Shown here: in pieces, positions 47,201-56,081 of the stretch | Layout: every line of letters begins with the position of its first letter | Position numbering within the stretch: the stretch's first letter is position 1 | Assembly: GCA_027307195.1 (NCBI GenBank) | Contig: DAHUXL010000016.1 | Location: forward strand, 1-64,000 | DNA from: Rhodanobacter sp. | GTDB lineage: Bacteria; Pseudomonadota; Gammaproteobacteria; Xanthomonadales; Rhodanobacteraceae | DNA: 64,000 nt | Direction of reading: 5' to 3' | The notes under the pieces: model-generated | Database searches by the model: none | What the model was told of the DNA's origin: nothing | The model's input: the letters and a program-made list of their open reading frames with translations, nothing else | Program-made: the position numbers and the translations under genes

Positions 47201-48596
47201 TGAACAACGCCGCGGTCAGCCACGCGATGCGGGCGCCGTGGCGTTCGATCGTGCTGGCGAGACCGCAGCCGCTGGGGATGCGCTCGTCGTGAACGATGCA
47301 GGTGCCGCCATTGAGCAGGGCACCCCAGATCTCCAGCGTCGAGGCGTCGAAGCCGAGCGGTGCGGCATGCAGCACGCGCGGTTGCGTGCCGAACTCGACA
47401 TAGTTCACGTCGCGCACGAGGCGGATGATCGAGCGATGGGTGATTTCGGCACCCTTGGGAGTTCCGGTCGATCCCGAGGTGTACATCACGTAGGCAAGCG
47501 CATGGCTGTCCAGCGTGGGCAACGTGGCTGACGGCGCGTCGTGCTCCAGTTGTTCGAGTGACACCGTCGGTAGGGCAATACCCGCCAGCGTGGGCATCCC
47601 GGCGCTCGCAATGACGAGGGCGGCGCGTGCATCCTTGATCGTGAAGGCGAGGCGTTCGACAGGATGGCCCGGGTCGAGCGGCAGATAGGCGGCGCCGGCT
47701 TTCAGAATGCCCAGCACTGCAATGATTGCTTCCGGTGAGCGTTCGAGCAGCAGTGCGACCGGCGAGCCAACCTCGACATCTGCGGCCAGCAGCCCTGCCG
47801 CGATGCGGTTCGCGCGCGTCTCGATCTCGGCGTAGGTAACCGTGGTTTCACCCGACACCATCGCGATGCGTGACGGATACTGTTGTGCCAGCTCGGCAAA
47901 CAGGCCATGCACCGTATCGCTGGCACGCCGGGGCATCGCGGTGGCATTCCAGTCGAGCAGCACGCGTTGGCGTTCGGCGGCATCGAAGCCGTCGATCGAG
48001 GCAAGCGAGACGTTGGTTGGCGCGACAAGCGCCGCGAGCACACGCACGGCGCAACCGGCAATCAGGTCGATCGCAGCGCGGTTGAAAGGTTCGCAAAAAG
48101 CCACCCGCAGTCGTGCTGGTTCCGACATATCCAGCTGCCAGCGACTGCTGATCGATACAGGATCGCAGCTGGGCTCTGTTCTGTTGCCCGTTCGCACGTC
48201 ATCATCCGTGGCGACCCAGGCACTCCCGCATGCGCTGACCGGTGGCGCGTCGTCCAGTGCCTGGAACGTCGCATTGAGCCAGGTGTCGCGTTCGCCGCAT
48301 CGTGGCACCGCGATCGATGTCTGCCATGACTCATCTGTGGCGATGTGGCTGGCGACAATCCGGTCTGCTCCAGTCAGTCGTGATTCGGTCAGCGACAATG
48401 CTGCGCAGAGGATCGGCGACGGGTCAACCGAATACCGCTGGGCACAATCACGCAGCGATGCCACCAGCGCCGTATCAAGTGCGTATTCACTGTGGCGCCA
48501 GCCGGTGTCCATGTCGCCGGAGCGCGATGGCAACACGTCGAACAGCTGCATGACGACGGCCACACCATTCGGAGTTTCAGTCTTCAACGTGTTCAT
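41259..48596 (-). CDS. hybrid NRPS-PKS with integrated aminotransferase: (C)-A-PCP-KS-AT-ACP-AMT
   Basis: 2445 residues from the ATG at 48596. Residues 1-215 resemble only the C-terminal lobe of a condensation domain; HHxxxDG is absent, so this is a starter module. The A domain (about 225-720; TSGSTGTPKG 373-382) has pocket residues D-A-L-W-L-G-G-T-F-K, resembling valine codes. PCP Ser765. The KS (about 823-1250) has Cys995, His1131 and His1171. The AT (about 1345-1640) has GHSVG Ser1436 and HAFHS (1532-1536), which indicates malonyl-CoA. ACP Ser1779. A Gln-rich helix (about 1855-1878) leads into a class III aminotransferase with PLP lysine 2230 (SYGKVVGGGFP). There is no ketoreductase, so the beta-keto group is the expected substrate for transamination, as in microcystin McyE or mycosubtilin MycA. 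Confidence 0.96.
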
Positions 48597-48658
48597 CGGC
48601 TTGCGATCCCTTCGCAGGTGGTTACTGTGGACAATGTGCGTTAACCGATTTCTGTCGA

Positions 48659-49585
48659 TCAATCCGCTATCGCGTATGCACTGTGATGTGCGAGCGACGG
48701 GCAAGCGGGCTGGTGACTTCCGGGTCCATGCGCTGCCACCAGGGTGGAGGCGGCAACGTAGGTCAACTTGTCGAAAAGCGGGTGGGTGCCCACGGCAGAT
48801 GGCTCGATGCCCGTGCGGTGCATCAGGTCGTGCATCACGTGCACCATGGCATTGCGCCGCGTGGCGTCGGTGCTGTAAGTCAGGCTGATCGTGGTCGACG
48901 GCTCATCACTGGTCTCGACCATGTGCGGACAAGTCAGCGGCATGTACACACCCATGCCTGGCCCCAGCTTGAAAACATGGGCGCGTTCGCGGAACTCCTC
49001 GTGCCACTGGACCAGTTCCAGGTTATGGCTGGCGTGGAAGACGTCACGTGCGCGATCGCTGACGACCTCGGTATCCTCGGCATCCCACACGTAGACCGTC
49101 TTGGTCCCACGCACCTGCAGCAGGATCCCGTGGTTCCGGTCGATATGAAATGGTGTGATCGTGTGCGGCGCGGCAACGAAGATCCAGCCTGCGCGGTAGT
49201 ACATTCCGGGGTCCTTGCGCTCGATCTCCGGCTGGATCGGGTCGAGTACCTGATCGATCAGCGCGCGATAGGTTGGGTCAGCCTGCACGTGACGCAACAG
49301 TACCCATGCCTTGGCCTCTTTGATGTTCCGCAGCGACTCTTCCACGGTCTTGCGGTTGGGATACAGGCGTGCGACCGCGTCGAAATTCGCCGCTGCGTCG
49401 GCATCATTGCTGAACGTGAACAGCCGGGTGCTGCATCGAAAGCGCTTGCCGAGTTCAACCAGCTGATCGCGTTGCAACAACGGATGATCTGACAGCCGAT
49501 GACGCACTGCCTGGATGCGCCATGGGTCGAACTTGTCCCAGTCGACATCGACGAGTGCGGCCATGCTGGCCATGTTGGCGTTCAT
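48659..49585 (-). CDS. JmjC/cupin-8-like Fe(II)/2-oxoglutarate oxygenase family protein
   Basis: 308 residues from the ATG at 49585, with Shine-Dalgarno GGAGGGG. The cupin core holds the facial triad HID (147-149) and a distal His221 in CPHMVE. ILLQVRGTKTVYVWD is a hallmark of cupin-8/JmjC proteins. It sits 62 bp upstream of the NRPS-PKS gene on the same strand, so it may hydroxylate an amino acid, free or carrier-bound, or a peptide product. It is a paralogue of the protein at 50932-51873. Confidence 0.85.
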   Translation of the reverse strand: MNANMASMAALVDVDWDKFDPWRIQAVRHRLSDHPLLQRDQLVELGKRFRCSTRLFTFSNDADAAANFDAVARLYPNRKTVEESLRNIKEAKAWVLLRHVQADPTYRALIDQVLDPIQPEIERKDPGMYYRAGWIFVAAPHTITPFHIDRNHGILLQVRGTKTVYVWDAEDTEVVSDRARDVFHASHNLELVQWHEEFRERAHVFKLGPGMGVYMPLTCPHMVETSDEPSTTISLTYSTDATRRNAMVHVMHDLMHRTGIEPSAVGTHPLFDKLTYVAASTLVAAHGPGSHQPACPSLAHHSAYAIAD

Positions 49586-49597
49586 GACATTACCCCT

Positions 49598-49610
49598 CCG
49601 CATGATGCGG
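49598..49610 (-). other. hairpin overlapping the ribosome site of the cupin gene
   Basis: CCGCAT-C-ATGCGG (minus strand) is a perfect inverted repeat whose last GG is the first part of the GGAGGGG ribosome site of the gene starting at 49585. It could modulate translation, but the stem is short. Confidence 0.3.
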
Positions 49611-49676
49611 CTTTGGCTAGTGTCCGGCCCAGATCCCTTGGCGCCCATATGATGCACTTCAGTCGAGCTGACGGGA

Positions 49677-49865
49677 TCAGGCTAGGAATTTGGTACAGGC
49701 TTCGCGAATATTCTCCGTAGTCGAGACGCTGGCTGAACCAGCCCGGCGCTTCCGTATTCCCACCGGTCTGTTCCTGTCGTCACAAGTGGCGATGCGGAGA
49801 CGAATGGGCCGTGCTTTGTCACATCTCTTTTTACATTCAATAAACTGCTTTTCCATGCTGTTCAT
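49677..49865 (-). CDS. small basic protein, hypothetical
   Basis: 62 codons, starting MNSMEKQFIECKKRCDK and rich in Arg/Lys, with three cysteines. A good ribosome site (AAGGAAAGGTGG, 3-5 bp before the ATG) supports translation. It could be the first gene of the NRPS-PKS operon; the cupin gene follows after 91 bp. No family is recognised. It may be a leader peptide or a chance ORF. Confidence 0.4.
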   Translation of the reverse strand: MNSMEKQFIECKKRCDKARPIRLRIATCDDRNRPVGIRKRRAGSASVSTTENIREACTKFLA

Positions 49866-50017
49866 GTGCCACCTTTCCTTTCATGCATTCCAGCCAATGC
49901 TTGGTCGTCATTGATTTTTGTGTGCTTGCCGCGTCGGCACGAATATGATTTGATCCGTTTTATCTGCCGATAATGGCGCCGAAATATAATGCATCAGTTC
50001 GAGTGGAGCTTGTTCGC
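49866..50017. promoter_or_regulatory. AT-rich divergent intergenic region before the NRPS-PKS operon and the methyltransferase
   Basis: About 150 bp, clearly less GC-rich than the surrounding genes. It lies between the minus-strand small ORF and the plus-strand methyltransferase. It must hold the promoters for the NRPS-PKS operon and for the methyltransferase. I could not find a convincing -35/-10 pair on either strand. Confidence 0.45.
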
Positions 50018-50842
50018 ATGGATATTAATCCGGTAAATCGCAGTGCCATGATTAATATTGAAAGCATTCCCTTTGTGCGGCGAATGCTTGAGGCAAGGTA
50101 TGAGCGCCGTTTTCGTGCTCATGTGTCGCTGATGGAAAATCTTTATCGAGGTGTCTATTCCAGTTTTTCCGAGGCCGCGGCGAGCATACCGACGACGCGA
50201 CCGATGGGTTATGACAACAGCACCTCGGCTGAACTTTATCGTGATCGCACCCGCCGCGTTTTTCTGTATGACTATCCCATGATGCTTTGGCTGTCCCGGC
50301 TGTTTTCTGCCGGGAGCACCTCGGTGTTCGACCTGGGTGGCCATATCGGTATCGCCTACTATGCGTATCAGCGCTGCATCGATTATCCGGACACCCTCCG
50401 TTGGCAAGTGTCCGACGTGCCGGGGGTAAATGCAGCTGGTATGGCGTGGGCCGGGACCCATGATTCGCATAACCGCCTGACTTTCACAGCGAACCCTGCA
50501 GATGCTGACGGCACCGACATCCTGTTCGCTGCCGGATCCCTGCAGTATCTCGACTACACCTTGGCCGACCTGCTGGGTAGCCTGCGCAACCCGCCCACCC
50601 ATCTGCTGCTGAACTCGGTGCCGATCCATATGAGCACGTCCTATTTCACCGTGCAGAACATGGGTGTTACCTGCTGTCCCTACCGGATCACCTCGGAGCG
50701 CGAATTCATGGATGGATTGAAGGCGCTGGGTTATCGGTTGCAAGACCGCTGGGAGAACCCGGATCGCCGCTGCCTGATTCCCTTCCATCCTGCCCATTCG
50801 CTTGATCGCTACTACGGCTTCCACTTCAGCCGTGAGGCATGA
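50018..50842 (+). CDS. TIGR04325-like putative methyltransferase
   Basis: About 274 residues. The SAM-binding motif I is VFDLGGHIGIAYYAY, followed by DILFAAGSLQYLDYTLADLL and a late SYFTVQNMGVTCCPYRI. This is the pattern of the TIGR04325 (LIC12133-type) methyltransferases found in EPS and LPS clusters. Starts at 49973, 50018 and 50048 are in frame; 50018 has a GGAG ribosome site 9 bp upstream and is preferred. It is the only plus-strand gene between the two cupin genes. Confidence 0.8.
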   Translation: MDINPVNRSAMINIESIPFVRRMLEARYERRFRAHVSLMENLYRGVYSSFSEAAASIPTTRPMGYDNSTSAELYRDRTRRVFLYDYPMMLWLSRLFSAGSTSVFDLGGHIGIAYYAYQRCIDYPDTLRWQVSDVPGVNAAGMAWAGTHDSHNRLTFTANPADADGTDILFAAGSLQYLDYTLADLLGSLRNPPTHLLLNSVPIHMSTSYFTVQNMGVTCCPYRITSEREFMDGLKALGYRLQDRWENPDRRCLIPFHPAHSLDRYYGFHFSREA

Positions 50843-50931
50843 GTCCGTGCGGGGTCCGCCATACCTTTCTTCCGTTGCGCGCATTTCGCACCGGTCACTG
50901 CCTGCCTGGTAGTCGATGGGCCGAGTCCTGT

Positions 50932-51873
50932 TCACTGCGACGACTCCCCATTTGCCACCGCTAGTTGCCGATGTACGCGTTGCCCAATACGCGCCAGTTT
51001 GCACTTGGCGTGATCCATCAAAACATTGCGCCCCACCGGACCTGGATGAAGACCTATACGACGCATTCGTGTGTTGAACCGATGCGCATCGGTCCACATG
51101 TCCGACTGCCGCGTGCGAAATGTGAGCGCCAGCGAAATCGAAAGCTCGGACCCCGTATGCACGCGATGCGGTGCGATAAAGGGATGATGCACGCCCAGCC
51201 CGGGTTGCAACGTGTACGTCACGGCCTTCGATTCAATCGAAGGCCTGTATGGCGGGCGACCGCCAGCGTGTGCAAGCAGCAAGTCCTTTTGCGCAGGAGT
51301 CATGATTTCGTTATCGGACGGGTCCCACAGATGCACCGTCTTGGTGCCACGGATCTGCAGCAGGAAATTCATCTCGCGATCCATGTGATACGGCGTGACT
51401 GAATTGCGGGTGGAAATAAAGATATACGTCGAGTACCAGCTGATCCACGGATCCAGCGAATCGATCTGCGCTGCGACCTCGGCCAGCATGCCTTCGATAA
51501 CCGGCCGAAATTCGGCGTCGAGTTCAGGATTGTTGATGCAGATATAAGCCTGCTTTTCCTCGAAGTGATCCAGCGTCTCCTCGAGGGTCAGCCCATGTTT
51601 GTAACGGTCATAGGAGGACTCGAGTTCGGCATCCCCGGGAATGTTCCCGATGCGATAGAGAATGCCCTCGGAAGGCATGCGTCGACATAGCGCGAACAGC
51701 TGCGCGAGTGAAAACGCGGGGTGTTCCGTCAGTCGATGTTCCAGCAGGAATGGCTTGCGGTTGTAGCAGGAGAGCAAGGTATCGGGTTCGAATTTGAGCA
51801 TCGGCGCCGCTTCTGCCCGGCCTTGCGCCAGGAGATCGGTGTATTGCCTTGCCGAAACGAATCTGCCGAGCAT
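50932..51873 (-). CDS. JmjC/cupin-8-like Fe(II)/2-oxoglutarate oxygenase family protein
   Basis: 313 residues from the ATG at 51873 (GGAG 8 bp upstream). Metal ligands are predicted at HMD (163-165) and His236 in APHRVH. NFLLQIRGTKTVHLWD is nearly the same as in the protein at 48659-49585, so the two are diverged paralogues. Position between the NRPS-PKS genes and the sugar transferase suggests tailoring of the peptide or of a sugar. Confidence 0.83.
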   Translation of the reverse strand: MLGRFVSARQYTDLLAQGRAEAAPMLKFEPDTLLSCYNRKPFLLEHRLTEHPAFSLAQLFALCRRMPSEGILYRIGNIPGDAELESSYDRYKHGLTLEETLDHFEEKQAYICINNPELDAEFRPVIEGMLAEVAAQIDSLDPWISWYSTYIFISTRNSVTPYHMDREMNFLLQIRGTKTVHLWDPSDNEIMTPAQKDLLLAHAGGRPPYRPSIESKAVTYTLQPGLGVHHPFIAPHRVHTGSELSISLALTFRTRQSDMWTDAHRFNTRMRRIGLHPGPVGRNVLMDHAKCKLARIGQRVHRQLAVANGESSQ

Positions 51874-51949
51874 GACGGCTCCATTACCTCTGTTGACTTC
51901 GACGGACCTGGTTACGCTATTGCAACTACTGGCGCACTTGCCATTCATC

Positions 51950-52741
51950 TCATCTGGACTGGAACGCGAACAACCACAGAATGGCGCCCTGGATGGGCGC
52001 GCCTGTCCAGCTGACGTTGTACGTCCCGGCGGTAGCGACCTGCTTGTACGCCACCGCGCACTGAACACCGCTGTTGTCGGGGAGTTTCAGGAAACTGTCG
52101 ATGACGCTGAAGCCATTGTTTGGTACGGCGGTCATGCGCGTTACTCCACCATCACCCCACCACAGCGCGACCAGCGTTGCCGGCCCGGTGGTGGTCACGC
52201 TGCCACTGGTCAACACGAGGCCGGTGGCGGCATAGTTTTGCGCAACGTCCTGCAGGACACCCGCTTGCCTGACTTCGATGAACGGCACGGAGATCTCTCC
52301 AACGGCATTGGCATTCTTGACAATGCTGACCGTGTGGTTCGGGCCACCTTTGGCTGATAGCGCGACATAGGCCTTGACGTTGAAACCGTCGTAGCCGTTG
52401 CCGTAGGTAACCGAAGGCCCCAGTTGCTTCCACTTGTTCGAATAGCTGTCGACCGGGCGCGCAGAGTTCCCGGAATAGCCGCCATTGAAAACGATCAGCG
52501 CACTGCCGCTGGGTTGTGTCGTGATCGGATCGGTGACGGCAGGGCTCGTGCCCATTCCTTCGGACTGGGCGAGCAGGGTGTGGTCGCCTAGCAAGGATGA
52601 GGGCTGCACCTGCGGGCGCGCATCGGTCGAGCCAATGATGGGGCTGGTCTGCGCACGCGAGATGGCGGACCCAGCAGCCAGCAGTGCGGCGATGGTGGTT
52701 CCGCGGCAACAGGCAGCAACGTAGTTGCGACAGCCGTGCAT
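51950..52741 (-). CDS. secreted protein of unknown function
   Basis: 263 residues. A signal peptide (about residues 1-30, ending AISRAQ) precedes a Gly/Ser/Thr-rich beta-type body with segments such as ALIVFNGGYSGNSARPVDSYSN and GPATLVALWWGDGG. No PEP-CTERM motif is present; it ends LWLFAFQSR. Similar modules occur in extracellular phage-tail-like or adhesin-like proteins, but I do not recognise a family. It is probably a surface or secreted protein tied to the EPS. Confidence 0.65.
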   Translation of the reverse strand: MHGCRNYVAACCRGTTIAALLAAGSAISRAQTSPIIGSTDARPQVQPSSLLGDHTLLAQSEGMGTSPAVTDPITTQPSGSALIVFNGGYSGNSARPVDSYSNKWKQLGPSVTYGNGYDGFNVKAYVALSAKGGPNHTVSIVKNANAVGEISVPFIEVRQAGVLQDVAQNYAATGLVLTSGSVTTTGPATLVALWWGDGGVTRMTAVPNNGFSVIDSFLKLPDNSGVQCAVAYKQVATAGTYNVSWTGAPIQGAILWLFAFQSR

Positions 52742-52964
52742 GGAACAAATCCCCTCTCAGATATATGATATTGATAATTGGATCACACTAAGTCAAGCGT
52801 GAAATATGCTTGTGTCAAGCGATCCGGTTGACTTGGAGATAGAAGCCACAGGACAGGTTTGTATCGCCCGCTTGCCACCCTTTCCGGGTGCGGCAGCAGT
52901 CAGGTAATACTGGTGAGCTGGTCTTGCAAACGGCGGATCCATCAGCAACAAGGGGGAGCGTGAC
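52742..52964. promoter_or_regulatory. divergent intergenic region
   Basis: 223 bp between the secreted protein (minus) and the DnaJ-domain gene (plus). On the minus strand TTGACT and CAATAT are spaced by 17 bp about 30-60 bp before the ATG at 52741, a weak candidate promoter. Nothing else is recognised. Confidence 0.3.
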
Positions 52965-53618
52965 TTGTCCAGCGAGACTGATTTTCTCGATCTGTACCGA
53001 CGGCTGAAGCTGAGCCCGGACTGCGGGTTGGATGAGTTCAAGCAGGCTTATCGCCGCCATGTATCCCTGTTGCATCCCGATCGCCGGGCAGGCGGTTACC
53101 TTGACGTACGCGCAGCCGAGATGTTGCAGCGGCTCACTGCCCAGTACAGCGCAGCGATGGAATTTCAGCGGCGTCATGGCCGTCTTCCAGGCGCGGCAGC
53201 TGCGCCCCGGATTGTTGCGCCGGAAGTCACGGCACGGATATCGCGCCCGCCGGAGCCCTCCATCGCGGCCCGGCGTTCGCACTCAAAGCTGCTCATCCTG
53301 GTGGCTGCAGCGGCGGCGAGTGTCCTGCTATGGAACATCGCTCCGCTGTCATTGTCGCCGGGAACTACGTCTGCAGACATTTCGGCGAACGAAGGCATGA
53401 GCCAGCCCGAGACAGCGGCGGCACCTGTCTTGTCGTTGGGCATGTCGCCAGAAAACGTGCGCGCCATCGAGGGTGACCCCATAGTTATCCACGATGGTCG
53501 TTGGGAGTACGGGCCATCGTGGATCAGTTTCGACCATGACGAAGTAGTCGATTGGTACAGCTCGCCACTGCATTCACTCAAGACCACCGGTAGCCACCCG
53601 CCGAACAGGCGGCCCTAG
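52965..53618 (+). CDS. membrane-anchored J-domain protein
   Basis: 217 residues starting at a TTG codon with a good AGGGGGAG ribosome site. An N-terminal J domain (DFLDLYRRLKLSPDCGLDEFKQAYR, HPDR) precedes a transmembrane helix (about 108-125). A C-terminal extracytoplasmic domain (LGMSPENVRAIEGDP, WEYGPSWISFDHDEVVDWY) is of a BamE/SmpA-like pattern. It may recruit DnaK to a membrane complex. Its stop overlaps the convergent sugar-transferase stop by 4 bp. Confidence 0.72.
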   Translation: MSSETDFLDLYRRLKLSPDCGLDEFKQAYRRHVSLLHPDRRAGGYLDVRAAEMLQRLTAQYSAAMEFQRRHGRLPGAAAAPRIVAPEVTARISRPPEPSIAARRSHSKLLILVAAAAASVLLWNIAPLSLSPGTTSADISANEGMSQPETAAAPVLSLGMSPENVRAIEGDPIVIHDGRWEYGPSWISFDHDEVVDWYSSPLHSLKTTGSHPPNRRP

Positions 53619-55015
53619 CGCGCGCCGCGGCCGAACAGTACGACCTCGACTGTTTCGATCAAGATCACCATATCCAGCAGGAGATTGTGGTTCTTGACAT
53701 AGAACAAGTCGTATCGAAGTTTTTCGGCGGCATCCTCTACCGAGGCACCATACGGATAGCTCAATTGAGCCCAGCCAGCGAGACCCGGCTTCAGGCTGTG
53801 CCGCAGGCCGTAGTAGCGGATCTTCGTCGTCAGATCAGCGACGAACTGCGGACGCTCGGGACGAGGGCCGACAATGCTCATCTCGCCCTTGAATACGTTC
53901 CAGAGCTGCGGCAGTTCATCGAATCGCAACTTGCGACATATGCGACCGACGCGGGTAACCCGGTCATCATCCTTGCTGGCCCAGCGTGCCGCACCGTCGC
54001 ATTCGGCATCCGTGCGCATGCTCCGGAACTTGAGCAACCAGAACGTCTTGTTGTGCTCGCCGACCCGCTCCTGGCGATAGAGGATCGGCTGGCCGGGGCC
54101 GGATTCGAGGCGAATCGCCAGTGCCGTCAGCAGCATCAATGGCCAGCAGAGCAGCAGGATCAGCATTGCTGCAACCAGGTCGAAACACCGCTTGCCCAGC
54201 AGATGCAGTGGCGTGGCATTGAAGCCATGCGAGAAAACCAGCCACGACGGGTCAAGCAGCGACAGCTGCAAGCGCCCCGATTCGCGTTCGAAAAACGTGG
54301 TCAGGTCGGTAATGGTGGTGCCCGATTGCCGGCACTCAAGCAGCTCGGCCATTGGCAATGCGCCGCGGCGGTCATCGACGCCAACCACGATCTCATCGAT
54401 CTTCTCGTGCTTGACCAGAGTGTGCAGCGGCATGTTCGGGCACAGGACCAGATGGTCCGGAACAATCACCGGCTCATTCTGGCAGCGAATGTAGCCCACG
54501 ATGCTGAAGCTGTGCCGATCCGAGCGCCGACGCATCCCATTGTGGATCTGCGCCGCGCGTTGGCCCGCACCCAATATCATTACGCGCCGCTTGAATGCCT
54601 CGATATCGACCAGGCGCATGAAGAGCACGTGGAAAGCTGCCACCGCCACGAATCCAGACACCAGCGCGATGCCCAGCACGCCGCGGCCGACGTAGGACTG
54701 CGGTATGAAGTAATACCCGATGGCAAGCCCGACGCCGCCAAGAACAAACGCCACCGCCTGTCGCGCCAGCAGGCCAAGCAAGCCCGTGCGCAGATGCGTC
54801 CGATATATGCCGAGCGCAGCCATGCCGAGAAAGATGGCGGTGGCGAATATCAGCGAGCGCAGCGTCAGGTGGCGCGAGAATGCGGCCAGTTCGTCAGGAT
54901 CGCGGAAGTAGCGCAGATGCATGGCCATGCTCAGCGATGCTGCAAGTAGCAGCCACTCGCACAGGCCAAGCAACAGGATCAGCCGCGAGATCCGCAGTCG
55001 TAGAAAACCAAACAT
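53615..55015 (-). CDS. EPS-initiating undecaprenyl-phosphate sugar transferase (EpsB/TIGR03013-like)
   Basis: 466 residues from the ATG at 55015, with a GGGGGAAGG ribosome site. Four N-terminal membrane helices, a CoA-binding-like Rossmann region (VMILGAGQRAAQI), a fifth membrane segment and the bacterial sugar transferase domain (FWLLKFRSMRTDAE, RKLRFDELPQLWNVFKGEMSIVGPRPERP). It transfers a sugar-1-phosphate to undecaprenyl phosphate and so starts the repeat unit. The N-terminus and length recall the PEP-CTERM-associated type. Confidence 0.95.
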   Translation of the reverse strand: MFGFLRLRISRLILLLGLCEWLLLAASLSMAMHLRYFRDPDELAAFSRHLTLRSLIFATAIFLGMAALGIYRTHLRTGLLGLLARQAVAFVLGGVGLAIGYYFIPQSYVGRGVLGIALVSGFVAVAAFHVLFMRLVDIEAFKRRVMILGAGQRAAQIHNGMRRRSDRHSFSIVGYIRCQNEPVIVPDHLVLCPNMPLHTLVKHEKIDEIVVGVDDRRGALPMAELLECRQSGTTITDLTTFFERESGRLQLSLLDPSWLVFSHGFNATPLHLLGKRCFDLVAAMLILLLCWPLMLLTALAIRLESGPGQPILYRQERVGEHNKTFWLLKFRSMRTDAECDGAARWASKDDDRVTRVGRICRKLRFDELPQLWNVFKGEMSIVGPRPERPQFVADLTTKIRYYGLRHSLKPGLAGWAQLSYPYGASVEDAAEKLRYDLFYVKNHNLLLDMVILIETVEVVLFGRGAR

Positions 55016-55298
55016 GAGCCTTCCCCCTTGAGATCCGTCCCAGCTTCCATCCAACCGATCAGGAGGGTGATTTAAATACGACCGATCAAAAATGACAAGC
55101 ACTTTTTATTATATTTGTCCAGCAAAATATGTTCACAATGCGATACATATCTCACAAATGTTACAGACACCTGCACAGCAAAGCCGTTTGCCCGGCTCAA
55201 ATGCGCTCGGAATGCGGCACTGGTCGGCTGGTGGTGCTTTTCTTGGCAGCGAGCGCTGCCCCGGCTAACAGAGCCAGTGACGACGGGGCTGGACTGGT
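55016..55298. promoter_or_regulatory. AT-rich upstream region of the sugar-transferase gene
   Basis: 283 bp without a supported gene. The part 55070-55190 is AT-rich and contains several TGTGA-like half sites on the minus strand (for example TTGTGAGATATG), but no correctly spaced CRP palindrome. A promoter reading into 55015 is expected here; I could not fix its hexamers. Confidence 0.45.
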
Positions 55299-56081
55299 TC
55301 AGTCCGCGGCAGGCTCCGGAGCCTTGTCCAGCCAATGCAGGCGGCTTGTCACGATCGTGGCGGGTACGGCCAGCGCGCCGACCAAGCCGTCAGGCAACGG
55401 TTCGAGATCGAGTACGCGACAAGGAGCCTGATCCGGGACCGAAGCTGGCGGCATGACCAGCCCGCTGCTCATCGTCGACATCAGCGAGGGGTCTTCATTG
55501 AGGCCGACGCCGAATGCCTTGAGCAACGCTTCCTTGCGTGTCCAGAGTTTCAGCAACCCGGTTTCACGCGCCTTCGTGGGCAGCCGCGCCAGGTCGGCCA
55601 TCTCGGCCGGCGTGCATATGAGCGGCATCAATTCATCCAACGTCATCCGTGCTGGTGAGCGTTCGATATCGACGCCGACAGTCACGTCAGCGCAGACCGC
55701 GATCGCCACCCAACTGCCACTGTGACTCAGGCTGGTCGCATATCCGGTGCCGCGCAAGCGCGGTTGTCCGGCAGGTGTGCTGCCCAGAGGAACGTGAGTT
55801 GCTTCCATGCCAAGACATATGCCAAGAGCCGCGTGCCACAGCGCATGCGCCAGCACATACGTGACGCGGTCGTGTTCGAAGCGGAACCGCGCCGCGCGCG
55901 CTAGCTCGCCGACATCGAGCAGGCGCTCCGCTGACACAGCGTAAGTCGCCCATGCGGAGCTGTCGCACAACAGCACGCAGGCCTCGCCGGCAGCCGGGCC
56001 AGTGAAGCTGCCATGTGCCAAGACGCCCCACGCTGCCTGCGTGAAATCACGCGGCGTAGGGTGGCGATCAAGGTACGGCAT
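55299..56081 (-). CDS. Sfp-type 4'-phosphopantetheinyl transferase
   Basis: Converts apo carrier domains to holo form by attaching 4'-phosphopantetheine from CoA. 260 residues. The signatures are SLSHSGSWVAIAV, VGVDIERS (Mg-binding) and LKLWTRKEALLKAFG (W-x2-KEA). It is the natural activator for the two PCPs of the NRPS and the PCP/ACP of the NRPS-PKS. Its start overlaps the GMC oxidoreductase by 14 bp. Confidence 0.92.
   Translation of the reverse strand: MPYLDRHPTPRDFTQAAWGVLAHGSFTGPAAGEACVLLCDSSAWATYAVSAERLLDVGELARAARFRFEHDRVTYVLAHALWHAALGICLGMEATHVPLGSTPAGQPRLRGTGYATSLSHSGSWVAIAVCADVTVGVDIERSPARMTLDELMPLICTPAEMADLARLPTKARETGLLKLWTRKEALLKAFGVGLNEDPSLMSTMSSGLVMPPASVPDQAPCRVLDLEPLPDGLVGALAVPATIVTSRLHWLDKAPEPAAD

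Noticed and set aside
51950-52741. PEP-CTERM sorting substrate
   Set aside because: The C-terminus (LWLFAFQSR) lacks the PEP motif, hydrophobic helix and basic tail.
55120-55190. CRP/Clp site upstream of the sugar-transferase gene
   Set aside because: TGTGA half sites are present but no partner half lies at the required 6-bp spacing.
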